Below, in pieces: positions 11,084 to 20,355 of a DNA stretch of 64,000 nt. How positions within the stretch are numbered: position 1 is the stretch's first letter; every line of letters starts with the position of its first letter. The stretch is from NCBI RefSeq assembly GCF_000308575.1, contig NZ_BAFZ01000002.1, positions 215,552 through 279,551 of the forward strand, written 5' to 3'. This DNA is from Nocardia exalbida NBRC 100660 (GTDB lineage: Bacteria > Actinomycetota > Actinomycetes > Mycobacteriales > Mycobacteriaceae). The position numbers were made by a program, and so were the translations under genes. Under the pieces are notes generated by a model, which was not told the origin of the DNA, ran no database searches, and saw only the letters and a program-made list of their open reading frames with translations.

Positions 11084-12016
11084 ATGCGCGCAGTAGTGGT
11101 TCACCGGCCGGGACCGGAAGCCGAGGTGGAGATCGTGGAAGTGCCGACGCCGCAACCGGGTCCGGGCGCGATCCGGATCGCGGTCGCGGCGGCGACGGTG
11201 AATCCGGTCGACCTGATGGTGCGTGCGGGCGTGGGCGGCACGCCGTTCGCCGCGCCGCGCGACCGATGGGGCGTCGGCTGGGACGTCGCGGGCACGGTGG
11301 ACGCGCTCGGTGCCGGCGTCACGGGGTTCACGGTGGGGCAGGCGGTGATCGGCATCAGCGACCGGCTCGACGTCTCGCTCGGCGCGCAGGCCGACTATGT
11401 GGTCCTGGAGGCCGGAAACGTCGCGCCCGCTCCGGTTTCCGTGCCTCCGGTGCAAGCGGCCACCATCCCGCTCAACGGCCTCACCGCGATCCAGGCACTC
11501 GACGCGCTGGATCTCGCCCCCACCGACACGCTGCTGGTGACCGGCGCGGCGGGCGCGGTCGGCGGCTTCGCCGTCGAACTCGCCGCCGCGCGAGGCGTGC
11601 GGGTGATCGCGTCGGCCTCGCCCGCCGACGAGGACACGGTCCGCGCGTTGGGCGCCACCGATTTCGTGCCGCGCCAGGCCGCCCTGCCGGATGCCGTCCG
11701 CGCCCTCGTCCCCGGCGGAGTGGACGCCGCACTCGACGCGGCCGCACTCGGCCCCACGACGCTCGCGGCGGTGCGCGGCGGCGGACGGTTCGTGTCCATC
11801 AGCGTCCCGAACACCCCGATCCCGTTGCGCGCAACCGTGGTCCGCACGGTGCTGGTCCGCGCCGATCGCGCGCAACTCGACCAATTGGTCGCCCACGTCG
11901 ACGCGGGCGAACTCACCCTCCGCGTAGCCGAAACCCTTCCCCTCACCTCCGTCGAAGCCGCCCACAAGCGCCTCGCCTCCGGCGGCCTACGCGGCCGCCT
12001 CGTCCTCGTCCCGTGA
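11084..12016 (+). CDS. NAD(P)-dependent medium-chain oxidoreductase (quinone-oxidoreductase type)
   Basis: 310 residues. An N-terminal GroES-like domain carries NPVDLMVRAG and GWDVAGTV, followed by a Rossmann domain with LLVTGAAGAVGGFAVELA. No zinc-ligand cysteines are seen, so it belongs to the zinc-free quinone reductase branch. Likely role: NAD(P)H-dependent reduction of quinones or enones. The ATG at 11084 has AGGAAGGA upstream. It is divergent from an HxlR regulator, the usual arrangement for redox-stress-induced reductases. The substrate cannot be deduced. Confidence 0.88.
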   Translation: MRAVVVHRPGPEAEVEIVEVPTPQPGPGAIRIAVAAATVNPVDLMVRAGVGGTPFAAPRDRWGVGWDVAGTVDALGAGVTGFTVGQAVIGISDRLDVSLGAQADYVVLEAGNVAPAPVSVPPVQAATIPLNGLTAIQALDALDLAPTDTLLVTGAAGAVGGFAVELAAARGVRVIASASPADEDTVRALGATDFVPRQAALPDAVRALVPGGVDAALDAAALGPTTLAAVRGGGRFVSISVPNTPIPLRATVVRTVLVRADRAQLDQLVAHVDAGELTLRVAETLPLTSVEAAHKRLASGGLRGRLVLVP

Positions 12017-12069
12017 CCTCGACCACGGGTGGCGCATGTCCCGTGCCACCCGTGGAGAGCGGATGCCGG

Positions 12070-15000
12070 TCAGCGGATGCGGATGGGGTCGTCGGTGTCG
12101 AGGCCGGTACGGGTTCGGGGAGAGATGTGGATGGTGGCGGGGGTGGCGTCGGGGGCGTAGAGGGTGAATTTCTCGAGGGAGCCCCAGTCGCGGGCCCAGT
12201 CGTGGTCGAGGTAGGCGGGGACGGTTTGGGACTTCAGCAGCAGGCCGGTCCAGCCGAGGGGGCCGCCGCCGATGTCGTCCTGCCAGGCGTTGGAGGCGTC
12301 GGAGCCGACCCGGTCGGGCAGGATGCGCCACCGCGGGATCTCGCCGACGCCGTCCTTGTGGTCGAACGGCCGCTGGCACGGGAAGGCCAGGCCGACGTGC
12401 CAGTCGAGCAGCACCGGATCCTGCGAGCCGACCACGGAATTCAGTGTGGCCAGCTTGGGCAGCCGGGGCGGGGTGACGGCCAGCCACTGCTTGGGCGTGA
12501 TGTCGTTGTCGATCGCGACCAGCCGCACCGCGTTCACTTCCCCCGGCAGTCGATCCAGCGGCACCCGCAGGTTGCGCCAGGACGGCGCGGGGCCGATGTC
12601 CAGCGGATCGATCGAGCCGAGCGTGCGCACCTCGCCGTCCGCGCCGCGGACGCCGTACTCCAGATGCAGTTCCTGTCCGTAGGTGAGCACGCCGTCGGCG
12701 TCCACCGACCGGATCCGGCCCGCCGCGGTGATCGCGAGCACCTGGTAGGCCGGGTCGTGGCGCATGCTGTCGGTCAGGTCGAGCCGGTACCACTGGGTGG
12801 TCAGCTTCGCCTGCTGCTGCTCGCCGTCCTGGTAGCTGCCCAGCACCGGGGTCTTCGCCGCGTCCAGGCCGAACGGCAGCGCGACGGTACTGCCATTGAT
12901 GCCCGCCTGCGCGGTGGTGCCGCCTCCGGTGCCCGCGCCGGTGGTCTTGCTGGTCTTGTTCTCGGAATCCTTGTCCAACGAGTTCGCGCCGCCGGAGACC
13001 GTCTCCTCGGCGTCGGCGGTGAGGTCGCTCGCCACCCCGTTCGGAGTGAAACCCTTGTTCTGCGCGGCCAATCCGTCCGCCGGTGATCCGGTGAAGGGTT
13101 GCAGCAGCGAATCGGCGGTGTCGGTCTCCACCAGCACCTCGTTGGCCAGCGCGCACGAATCCCCGCCGACCGATTCCACGTTCGACTTGGTGATCGAGTA
13201 CGCGGGGTACTGCGTGGCCGCGGCCTTGGCGAGCGAGGCGACCTCGAACACCACCAGCAGTGCGGCGGCTACGGTCAGCGGCGCCGACGCCCACCGGTCG
13301 AAACGCCGTGGCGCCATCGCCCGCTCGCGCCGATACGGCTCCCGGTAGTGCAGCCAGATGGCGATCAGCAACGCGACGCCGCTGAGTCCGAGGAACAACG
13401 TGGACAGTCCCTTGCCCGCGATCAGCGGCGCCTTGTCCCACCACGGGACACCGTAGCTGGACACATACCACCACCCGTTGGAGCCGGTGAAGGTCACGGC
13501 GAGCAGGAACAGCACGGCGGCGGCGAACAGCGCGCGGTTGCGCGGCGAACGAATGCCGGTGGTGCCCACCGCGACCGCCGCGAGCGCGGCCAGCGATCCG
13601 GCCAGTCCGGCGTACACGCCGAAGTGGTGCGTCCACTTGGTGGGGGTGAACATCATCAAGAACAGCGACGCGAACACGATGCCGAGAATGCGCACCGAAG
13701 GACCGCGCGATGTGCCCGGAATCCGGCCCTTGCGCAGCACTTGCAGCACACACACCAGCAGGCACAGCAGCATCACCAGTACGCCGAACCGCCGCGCCAG
13801 TGAACCGTCCGGCGAGAGCATGAGCAGCGAATCCCAGCGGGTGCGCTCGTCGAACCACGCGACGTTCGGGCCGACGATCGTGCGGACCCGGGTGGCTTCC
13901 AGCACCGTCGACAGCGTCTGGTCGGCGAAGATCACCACCAGCACCAGCGTGCCCGCGGCAAGGCCGGGGGCGAGCAGCGCGGCGAACCGGAAGACCGTCG
14001 CCGCCCGGGAGGTCTTGCGCACGGTCCCGGGAGCGTTCACCGCTGCCGCGGCCTCGGCGGAACCCGCGGCGGCCGCGTCCGCGTCGGGTCCGGTGCGGGC
14101 CGGGATCACACCGCGCGCACGTTTGATGATGATCAGCAGCACCGGTCGCGACCCGGCGATCAGCGCCGCGATGCAGATCAGACCGGTCGGGCCCGCCGCA
14201 AGGGAGAACGCGGCGATCAGCACGGCCACCGCCGCGGGCAGCAACCGGCCGGTCGCGATGGCGCGTTCGATCGAGCACCAGGTGAGCAGTGCCCCCGCCG
14301 CGATCAGCGGTTCGGGGCGCAGCCCGTTGTCGTAGGGCAGCCAGAACGCGAGGAACACCAACCCGGCCGTCCACAGCGCCACCTTGTTGCGGCGCGCCCG
14401 GGCGCCGAGGCGGGGCAGCACCTCACGGCTGATCACCAGCCAGCAGACCACCCCCGCGAGCAAGGTGGGCAGCCGCATCCACAGGCTCGCGTCGGAGATC
14501 CGGGCCATCCAGGCCAGTACCTCGTAGGACCAGCCGAACGGAGCCTCGGGGACCGCGAACCAGCGGTAGTAGTTCGCCATGTAGCCCGCGTGCTCGGAGG
14601 CTCGCGCCATGTTCAGGATGTAGCCGTCGTCGGAGGTGTTCGCCCCGATGACGTGCCACAGCGCCAGGATGCCCAGCACGACGCCGTCCGCCGGGGTGAC
14701 GCGCCACCAGTGCGCGGGCAGGAACCGCCGCGCTTTGCGCCCGTCGGTGGTGTCCAGCAGATGCAGTGCGACGAGTGCGATCAGCGTGAACACAGCGGCG
14801 GCGAGCATGGCGGCCAGCTTCAGCGGCGTCGGTGTGGAGGAGAAACGCGAGTCGATGTCCGCGTGCACCTGCGCTCCGGCGAGCCGACCGGCATCCAGGT
14901 CGGTGAACACGCCGACCAGCTGCGGTCGCACGTCCCGGCCGATCGTGGTCCGGAACGGCGTGCCGTCCTGGCGGGTGACGCCGGTGAGTTCGAGGGTCGT

Positions 15001-15417
15001 CGCGGCGGCGTTCGACTCGATGCCGATCGTCGCGCAGGACCCGACCTCCGCCAGCGGCGCGGACAGCAGCGGGATGTCCCGCAGCACCGCCGAGAGGACG
15101 CCGTCGGCGACCGAGACCACCAGACCTTTGCTCGCCGCCTGGCCGGAGGCCACCGGGACGGTGGACAGCACGGTGCCGCCCGCTGCGAGCTCGCTCACCA
15201 GCGAGCAGGGCAGCGTCGCGCGCAACCGCAGCGGTTCGTAGGACACCAGCGGCGCCGCCACGCTCGCGGCGCCCGGCTCGGGCCAGTCCACGCTCGCCCG
15301 ATCCTGCCGCACCGGCAGGATCGGGGTCAGCAACGCCAGCAGGAATCCGAGAAGCCCGGAGAGGAGGGCGATCAAGCGGATACGGGTGAACGCTCGAGAA
15401 GATCGGTCCGGTCGCAC
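12070..15417 (-). CDS. Arabinosyltransferase of the EmbA/EmbB/EmbC family (second copy)
   Basis: 1115 residues. Same GT53 architecture as the first copy, with catalytic loop [12 protein letters not shown] near residue 262 and following [19 protein letters not shown] long multi-spanning segment and a C-terminal extracytoplasmic domain follow. A low-complexity Gly/Thr stretch near 12900-12970 interrupts the C-terminal part before [13 protein letters not shown], a motif shared with the first copy. GTG start at 15417. It is the last gene of the minus-strand run dprE1-dprE2-aftA-membrane protein-emb, the position of embC in mycobacteria after aftA. The exact EmbA/B/C assignment needs phylogeny. 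Confidence 0.93.
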   Translation of the reverse strand: MRPDRSSRAFTRIRLIALLSGLLGFLLALLTPILPVRQDRASVDWPEPGAASVAAPLVSYEPLRLRATLPCSLVSELAAGGTVLSTVPVASGQAASKGLVVSVADGVLSAVLRDIPLLSAPLAEVGSCATIGIESNAAATTLELTGVTRQDGTPFRTTIGRDVRPQLVGVFTDLDAGRLAGAQVHADIDSRFSSTPTPLKLAAMLAAAVFTLIALVALHLLDTTDGRKARRFLPAHWWRVTPADGVVLGILALWHVIGANTSDDGYILNMARASEHAGYMANYYRWFAVPEAPFGWSYEVLAWMARISDASLWMRLPTLLAGVVCWLVISREVLPRLGARARRNKVALWTAGLVFLAFWLPYDNGLRPEPLIAAGALLTWCSIERAIATGRLLPAAVAVLIAAFSLAAGPTGLICIAALIAGSRPVLLIIIKRARGVIPARTGPDADAAAAGSAEAAAAVNAPGTVRKTSRAATVFRFAALLAPGLAAGTLVLVVIFADQTLSTVLEATRVRTIVGPNVAWFDERTRWDSLLMLSPDGSLARRFGVLVMLLCLLVCVLQVLRKGRIPGTSRGPSVRILGIVFASLFLMMFTPTKWTHHFGVYAGLAGSLAALAAVAVGTTGIRSPRNRALFAAAVLFLLAVTFTGSNGWWYVSSYGVPWWDKAPLIAGKGLSTLFLGLSGVALLIAIWLHYREPYRRERAMAPRRFDRWASAPLTVAAALLVVFEVASLAKAAATQYPAYSITKSNVESVGGDSCALANEVLVETDTADSLLQPFTGSPADGLAAQNKGFTPNGVASDLTADAEETVSGGANSLDKDSENKTSKTTGAGTGGGTTAQAGINGSTVALPFGLDAAKTPVLGSYQDGEQQQAKLTTQWYRLDLTDSMRHDPAYQVLAITAAGRIRSVDADGVLTYGQELHLEYGVRGADGEVRTLGSIDPLDIGPAPSWRNLRVPLDRLPGEVNAVRLVAIDNDITPKQWLAVTPPRLPKLATLNSVVGSQDPVLLDWHVGLAFPCQRPFDHKDGVGEIPRWRILPDRVGSDASNAWQDDIGGGPLGWTGLLLKSQTVPAYLDHDWARDWGSLEKFTLYAPDATPATIHISPRTRTGLDTDDPIRIR

Positions 15418-15461
15418 GGTGGTTGATGCTAGCTACCGTCCGGTGTGATTCCGACTGCCCC

Positions 15462-17312
15462 TTACACACGCAGCGTATGAACGTCCCACAGCCAGACGTC
15501 CTCGACGCGCGTCGGCGTGAATCCGAGCAGCTGCGTGACCGTCTCGCGCAGTACCTCGCCGTTCCTCGTCGCGGGCAGCACCAGGACGTCGGCGCGCCAG
15601 AACCGCACATCATCCAGCGCGCGGGCGCGCACGTCGGCGTCGATCCGCGGCACCACCCCGGTGTCCTGCGCCTGCACCAGCAGGGCGGTGGTCGGACGGG
15701 CCTCGGGGCCGTAGATCCCTTTCCTGGTCGTACCGGTCGGGCCGACGAAGTAACCCCCCGCGAGCGGAAAGCCGAACTCGGCGTCGGCCTGCCAGCGCAG
15801 CGCCCGCGCGTCGGGCGGCCGGGGCGGGGGTACCAGAGCCACCGATCCGTCGCCGACGTAGCGGCGTACGGCGCCGTCGGCGAAGAAATCCGGCGTCGGC
15901 GTCCGTTCGACCACCGGCAGGACTGTCGGGATCAACGGCAGCAGCGCGCAGGCGAGAGCGCCGAACCACGCGAGCGGCCTCCAGTCCACCGCCGATAGCG
16001 TCCAGGTCCGCACCGCCCGCTCGCTGGCGAGCGCGAGCACGACCGCGATGGCCGGGATCGCGGCCATGCTGAGCCTGCTCTCCAGCACCGTGTTCAGCAG
16101 CGGGACCTGTTCGGCCCAGCGCCACGGCAGCGCGATGCCGGTCGGCCGCTTGCCGATCGTGGCGACCGCGCCCAGCGACAGCACTCCGAAGACCGCGATC
16201 ACCACGGCCGCGGCCCGCACCACCCGGTCGCGCCACAGCAGCCCCACGGTGAACACCACGAGGAGCAGCAGCGGCCAGCCGAAGTACGCGTTCTGTTCGG
16301 TCGGGTTGATCGCCACGTTCTGGCCGGGAGCGAACACGCCACCCAGCGACTCGGACGGGAACTGCACCAGCGCTTCGAGATCGTTGCCCATCGGTCCGTG
16401 GTCGATCGAGCGATAGCTCTGCGGGCCGAAGAACTGCCACCACAGCGGGATCTCGGCGAGCGCCAGGGTGATCACCGCGCCCAGCACGAGGGTGGGGGCG
16501 ATCGTCCGCCCCACGCGCAGCCCGGCGCCTGGCGCATGCAGGTAGTAGACGAGCGCGAACACGCCGAACGCGAGTGCGAAGATCAGCAGCGGTTCCTCGC
16601 CGAGCGCGATCTGCATCGCGACCATAAGGCCCAGGATGACGGCATCGCGCACCCGCCGACGCGGCTGCGCTGCTCGCCGCGTCATCCGGATCAACCGCCC
16701 CGCGATGATCGGAAGCAGCAGCAGCACGACGAAATTCGGGTGCGCGTTGGCGTGCGAGATCATCCCGGGCGCGAAACCGCAGAACAGGCCGCCGATCACC
16801 GCGGCGGCCCGGGATCGGACGAGTTCGCGGGAGAACAGGCGATACCAGGCGAACGCCGTACCGGCCAGGCCGATGGTGAGCACGAGCACGAACGTGACGG
16901 TGGGCCCGAAGAGCAAGGTGACCGGCGTCAGCGGCACACCGACGCCGAACATGGCCGTATTGGCCATCATGTTCACCCCGGCCGGAAAATTTTGCAGGTC
17001 GGTGCCGAGCGGGTTCTGCAAGTTGGCGACCGCGTGCGCGGTGACGGCGAAGAACCACTCCCACATCGTCTGGTCCTGACCGCTCTTGATCAGGTATCCG
17101 CTGTCGGTGTCGCGCCACTGACCCGACAGCACCGCCGCGGCCAGTGCCAGGTAGCCGAGAACGACGAGCAGATCGGCCCCACCGGCCCGGAGGCGGGGGA
17201 GCCGGGTTCGCGCGGGACTGGTGAGCACTCCGGTCGCTGTCGCTTCCATCGCGACCGCGACCTCCGCCGATTCCGTCTCTGCGCCGGTTTCGACGTCTTG
17301 TGCACGTGTCAC
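15462..17312 (-). CDS. Polytopic membrane protein, putative GT-C-type glycosyltransferase
   Basis: 616 residues from a GTG at 17312 that has AGGAG upstream; an in-frame TTG 36 bases earlier is less likely. The protein has about a dozen hydrophobic segments, an early DTDSGYLIKS loop with acidic residues after the first one, the block FPAGVNMMANTAMFGVG, and GLFCGFAPGMISHANAHPN. A C-terminal soluble tail follows (from about VPPPRPPDARALRW). An acidic first loop and many membrane segments are typical of GT-C enzymes using polyprenyl-phosphate sugars. It lies between aftA and emb, 44 bases from emb, so a role in arabinan or lipoglycan assembly is inferred. I do not recognise a characterised orthologue, and it does not resemble AftB, AftC or AftD as I recall them. 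Confidence 0.75.
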   Translation of the reverse strand: MTRAQDVETGAETESAEVAVAMEATATGVLTSPARTRLPRLRAGGADLLVVLGYLALAAAVLSGQWRDTDSGYLIKSGQDQTMWEWFFAVTAHAVANLQNPLGTDLQNFPAGVNMMANTAMFGVGVPLTPVTLLFGPTVTFVLVLTIGLAGTAFAWYRLFSRELVRSRAAAVIGGLFCGFAPGMISHANAHPNFVVLLLLPIIAGRLIRMTRRAAQPRRRVRDAVILGLMVAMQIALGEEPLLIFALAFGVFALVYYLHAPGAGLRVGRTIAPTLVLGAVITLALAEIPLWWQFFGPQSYRSIDHGPMGNDLEALVQFPSESLGGVFAPGQNVAINPTEQNAYFGWPLLLLVVFTVGLLWRDRVVRAAAVVIAVFGVLSLGAVATIGKRPTGIALPWRWAEQVPLLNTVLESRLSMAAIPAIAVVLALASERAVRTWTLSAVDWRPLAWFGALACALLPLIPTVLPVVERTPTPDFFADGAVRRYVGDGSVALVPPPRPPDARALRWQADAEFGFPLAGGYFVGPTGTTRKGIYGPEARPTTALLVQAQDTGVVPRIDADVRARALDDVRFWRADVLVLPATRNGEVLRETVTQLLGFTPTRVEDVWLWDVHTLRV

Positions 17313-17426
17313 CTGCGCATCACTCCTCGACAGCGCCCTCCATACCAACCACGCTGTGCGTGGACCGACAAACGGGAGGGGTATCCACTTCGCGCGAGTT
17401 CAACCGTGGCGAATTCGCCGCATCGG

Positions 17427-19487
17427 TCAGCGGCGGACGGTGACCAGCGTGAACGGCCCGATGTCTGTGCTGGTGAAACGCGAGTCGGCGAACAGTTCCT
17501 TGGGGAAGCTCACCGAGTAGCGCGCCACGTTCGGGTCGTTCGGGTAGACGTCCTCGGCCAGCCGCAAGGTGTAGCTGTCGCCGCTGCGCCGGAACAGGAA
17601 CGCGTCCGGCGCACGCCACGGGCTCGCCGCCATCGCGTCGAGCAACTCCTGCGACGTCTTCAGTTGGCTCCAGCGCTTGATGGTGGCCCCGCGCTCGGCG
17701 AAATCGGCGAGCGGATTGGCGTAGTGCGAGGTGAGCGCCTGGAAGCCGAAGTAGGGGTAGAAGGAAAGGAAGCTGGTGTCGGCGGTGAGCACCACCGTGT
17801 CCGAGCGGGATCGCCCGGTCTGCGCGGTGAGCGCCCGATCCACCTCGCGGTAGTGCGCAACCGCTGAGGCGGCTCGCTGGTCGGCCCGGTTTCCGTCGCC
17901 GTCGGTGTCGGTGTAGGCGGTGGTGATCTCGGCGGTCAGCACATGCGGGATGTCCTGAGCGAAGGCCAGCGCGCCGATCGTCGCGACGACGATCGCCACC
18001 AGCCGGAACCGGGCGGGCTCGTTCAACGCCTGGTAGATCGCCCGCGCGCCCTCCACGAACCCGAACGCGCCCGCGACCGACAGCAACACCAGCAGCACCG
18101 GCTCCAGCCGGAACGACAGCAGCGTGGTGCCCGCGGCCGTCGCCACCATGGACAGCAGCGTCCACAGGTAGATCGCCGCCACCCCGATACCCAGCGCCTG
18201 CGCCCTGCGCGACGACGCCCCGCGCAGCACCAGCCATATGGTGCCGATCAGGCACAGCGCTCCGAGCAGCGAGAACTGGAACATCGGCAGGGGCAGCTCG
18301 GCTCCGGCTTCCGGCAGGTAGTGCAGGGCGGTTCCGGAGCTCGCGGTCGTGCCGCGCAGCGCCTTCGCCAGGTACGGGGCCCACACGACGAGCGCGACCA
18401 GTCCGGCGATCGCCGCGATCACCAGCAGCCGCGTCAGCGGCGGCACCGCCGCGCGCCAAGGGCGGCGCGCCGAGGCCGTCGCCACGCGAGCGCGACCCGG
18501 CTGGTCGGCGGCCCGCCGCGCGCGCACCGCCAGGAAGGCCGCCAGCAGCCCCATCAGAGCGACCGCGAAGGCGGCCACGAGGAAGTAGAGGGTGTAGAAC
18601 GTGGCCGCCCAGCCCAGGAACAATCCGGTACCGACGACCGCGCCCCACCCACCGGCGGTGCGATGCTCGGTGTCCTCCGCCCGCACGTCCTCCAGGGGCC
18701 GATACAGCGCCCCCCAAGCGAGCACGAGGGCGGGCGGAAGCAGCAGCACGATGACGGCGCTGTACGCCTCGGGCGCGGCGTAGGCAAGCGTGACCGCCGT
18801 GCTCGCCGCGGCGACGCCCACCGCCCAATCCGCGCGGATCAGCTTCGACCACAGCACCAGCGCGACGACGGCGGCCACCGCGAGGAAGCCGATCGCGTAC
18901 GGCTTGAACACCTCCCAGCCGTCCATCCCGAGCAGATTCGCGACCCGCCCGCCGATCCAGAACCAGCCCGCGGGGTAGAAGGACGGCAGATCCGCGTACG
19001 TCATATCGCGTAGCGCGGCGGAATCGGTGAGCCGCGTGAGGAACTCGGTGCGGAACTCCTGATCCACCGAGACGCCGAACAGATACAGCTTCGTCGCCGC
19101 CAGCGGCATGCCGAGCGTGAACGTGACGAACGTCGAAAGACCGATCCAGGACAGCGGTTTCGCGAGCAAGGGCCACTTGCGCAGCCGCAGCAGCGCGATC
19201 GCGACCGCGAGCATGACCGCGGCGGCGACCTGCCCGACCGTGGTCAGCGCCCGCGTCACGTTCGAGGCGTTGAAGGCGGGCCACTGCACCAGCGAGAACG
19301 CGACGAGCCCGACGGCGGCCACCACAGCGGCGACGATCGCCGCGAGCGCGGCTTCACCGACGCCCGAGGCGATCTGCCGCATCGCGAGCGACCTCCGCCC
19401 CGGCGCCGGGGCCGGATCGGCGGGCCGCGGCGGCGCTTCGTCCGTTGCGGTCACCGTGCTCAACGGACCGCTCCGCACTCGTCGCAC
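17427..19487 (-). CDS. aftA: Galactan arabinofuranosyltransferase AftA
   Basis: 686 residues (mycobacterial AftA is about 640). Multi-spanning membrane protein with an N-terminal proline-rich cytoplasmic tail, an extracytoplasmic loop TYADLPSFYPAGWFWIGGR typical of the family, and a C-terminal soluble domain that starts near RADQRAASAVAHYREVDRAL. AftA adds the first arabinofuranose to galactan using decaprenylphosphoryl arabinose. Start: GTG at 19487 gives the longest form. TTG or GTG codons about 25-35 bases downstream, after a GGAG, could be the true start. It lies just downstream of dprE1-dprE2, which make its donor, as in mycobacteria. Confidence 0.92.
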   Translation of the reverse strand: MRRVRSGPLSTVTATDEAPPRPADPAPAPGRRSLAMRQIASGVGEAALAAIVAAVVAAVGLVAFSLVQWPAFNASNVTRALTTVGQVAAAVMLAVAIALLRLRKWPLLAKPLSWIGLSTFVTFTLGMPLAATKLYLFGVSVDQEFRTEFLTRLTDSAALRDMTYADLPSFYPAGWFWIGGRVANLLGMDGWEVFKPYAIGFLAVAAVVALVLWSKLIRADWAVGVAAASTAVTLAYAAPEAYSAVIVLLLPPALVLAWGALYRPLEDVRAEDTEHRTAGGWGAVVGTGLFLGWAATFYTLYFLVAAFAVALMGLLAAFLAVRARRAADQPGRARVATASARRPWRAAVPPLTRLLVIAAIAGLVALVVWAPYLAKALRGTTASSGTALHYLPEAGAELPLPMFQFSLLGALCLIGTIWLVLRGASSRRAQALGIGVAAIYLWTLLSMVATAAGTTLLSFRLEPVLLVLLSVAGAFGFVEGARAIYQALNEPARFRLVAIVVATIGALAFAQDIPHVLTAEITTAYTDTDGDGNRADQRAASAVAHYREVDRALTAQTGRSRSDTVVLTADTSFLSFYPYFGFQALTSHYANPLADFAERGATIKRWSQLKTSQELLDAMAASPWRAPDAFLFRRSGDSYTLRLAEDVYPNDPNVARYSVSFPKELFADSRFTSTDIGPFTLVTVRR

Positions 19488-19543
19488 TGGATTACTCGCA
19501 TGGGCGCCTCCGGGTTCACAGGGTCCACTCCGTCAGACGATAG

Positions 19544-19574
19544 GTGCCCGCGCGATCACCGATCACGCGGGCAC
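19544..19574 (-). terminator. Hairpin between dprE2 and aftA
   Basis: Perfect 9-base arms GTGCCCGCG / CGCGGGCAC around a 13-base loop, beginning 20 bases after the dprE2 stop on the minus strand. It may terminate dprE1-dprE2 transcription in part, separating it from aftA. No T tract follows. Confidence 0.5.
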
Positions 19575-19593
19575 CGAGTTCGTTCGCCGAGGG

Positions 19594-20355
19594 TCAGATC
19601 GGCAGTCTGCGGAAGATCGCGCGCGGGACGTGCCGCAGCACCATCATCACGTAGCGGAAGCCGCCCGGCGCCCAGACCAGTTCCTTCCCCCGCTGCGAGG
19701 CCGCGACCGCCAGCGCCGCGACATCTTCCTTGTCGACGGTGAGCGGAGCCTCTTTGACGTGCGCCGAGAACTTGGTGCGCACCATGCCGGGCCGGATCAC
19801 CAGCACGCGCGGGCCGTGCGGCCGCAGCGCTTCGCCGAGCCCGAGGTAGAAGCCGTCCAGGCCGGCTTTGGTCGACCCGTAGACGAAGTTCGAGCGCCGC
19901 ACCCGCTCACCGGCCACCGACGACATCGCGATGATCCGGCCGAAGCCCTGCGCCTTCATCTTCTCGCCCACCAGCACGCCGACGGAGACCGAGGCGGTGT
20001 AGTTGATCTGGGCGACCCGCACGGCCTTGCTCTGGTTCTGCCACAGCTCCTCGGGATCGCCGTCGAGGGCGAAGGCGACGATCGCGACGTCCACGTCACC
20101 CGCGTCCCACGCGGCGTCGATCACCTTGGGGTGGCTCTCGGTGTCGAGCGCGTCGAAGTCGATGACGTCGACCTGGCTCGCGCCCGCGGCCTTCATCTGG
20201 GCGACCGCGCCCTCCCGCAGCGGATCACCGGGCAGCGCCGCGAGGGTGATGCGCGCGGGCCCCTTCTTCAGGTACTCCGCGCAGATTGCCAAGCCGATCT
20301 CCGAGGTGCCACCCAGCAGCAGAATCGACTGCGGGTTGCCAACGGCATTGATCAC
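19594..20355 (-). CDS. dprE2: Decaprenylphospho-2-keto-erythro-pentose reductase DprE2
   Basis: 253 residues, the family length. Short-chain dehydrogenase with nucleotide motif GGTSEIG near residue 15 and the catalytic set [21 protein letters not shown] (Ser, Tyr-x3-Lys). It performs the second step of the FAD/NADH-dependent epimerisation of decaprenylphosphoryl ribose to decaprenylphosphoryl arabinose, together with DprE1. GTG start at 20355 overlaps the dprE1 stop (GTGA), so the pair is translationally coupled. Confidence 0.96.
   Translation of the reverse strand: MINAVGNPQSILLLGGTSEIGLAICAEYLKKGPARITLAALPGDPLREGAVAQMKAAGASQVDVIDFDALDTESHPKVIDAAWDAGDVDVAIVAFALDGDPEELWQNQSKAVRVAQINYTASVSVGVLVGEKMKAQGFGRIIAMSSVAGERVRRSNFVYGSTKAGLDGFYLGLGEALRPHGPRVLVIRPGMVRTKFSAHVKEAPLTVDKEDVAALAVAASQRGKELVWAPGGFRYVMMVLRHVPRAIFRRLPI

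Noticed and set aside
19487..19500. A longer aftA start upstream of 19487
   Set aside because: Extending into 19488-19593 would run into the dprE2 terminator hairpin region and lacks any start codon with a ribosome site.
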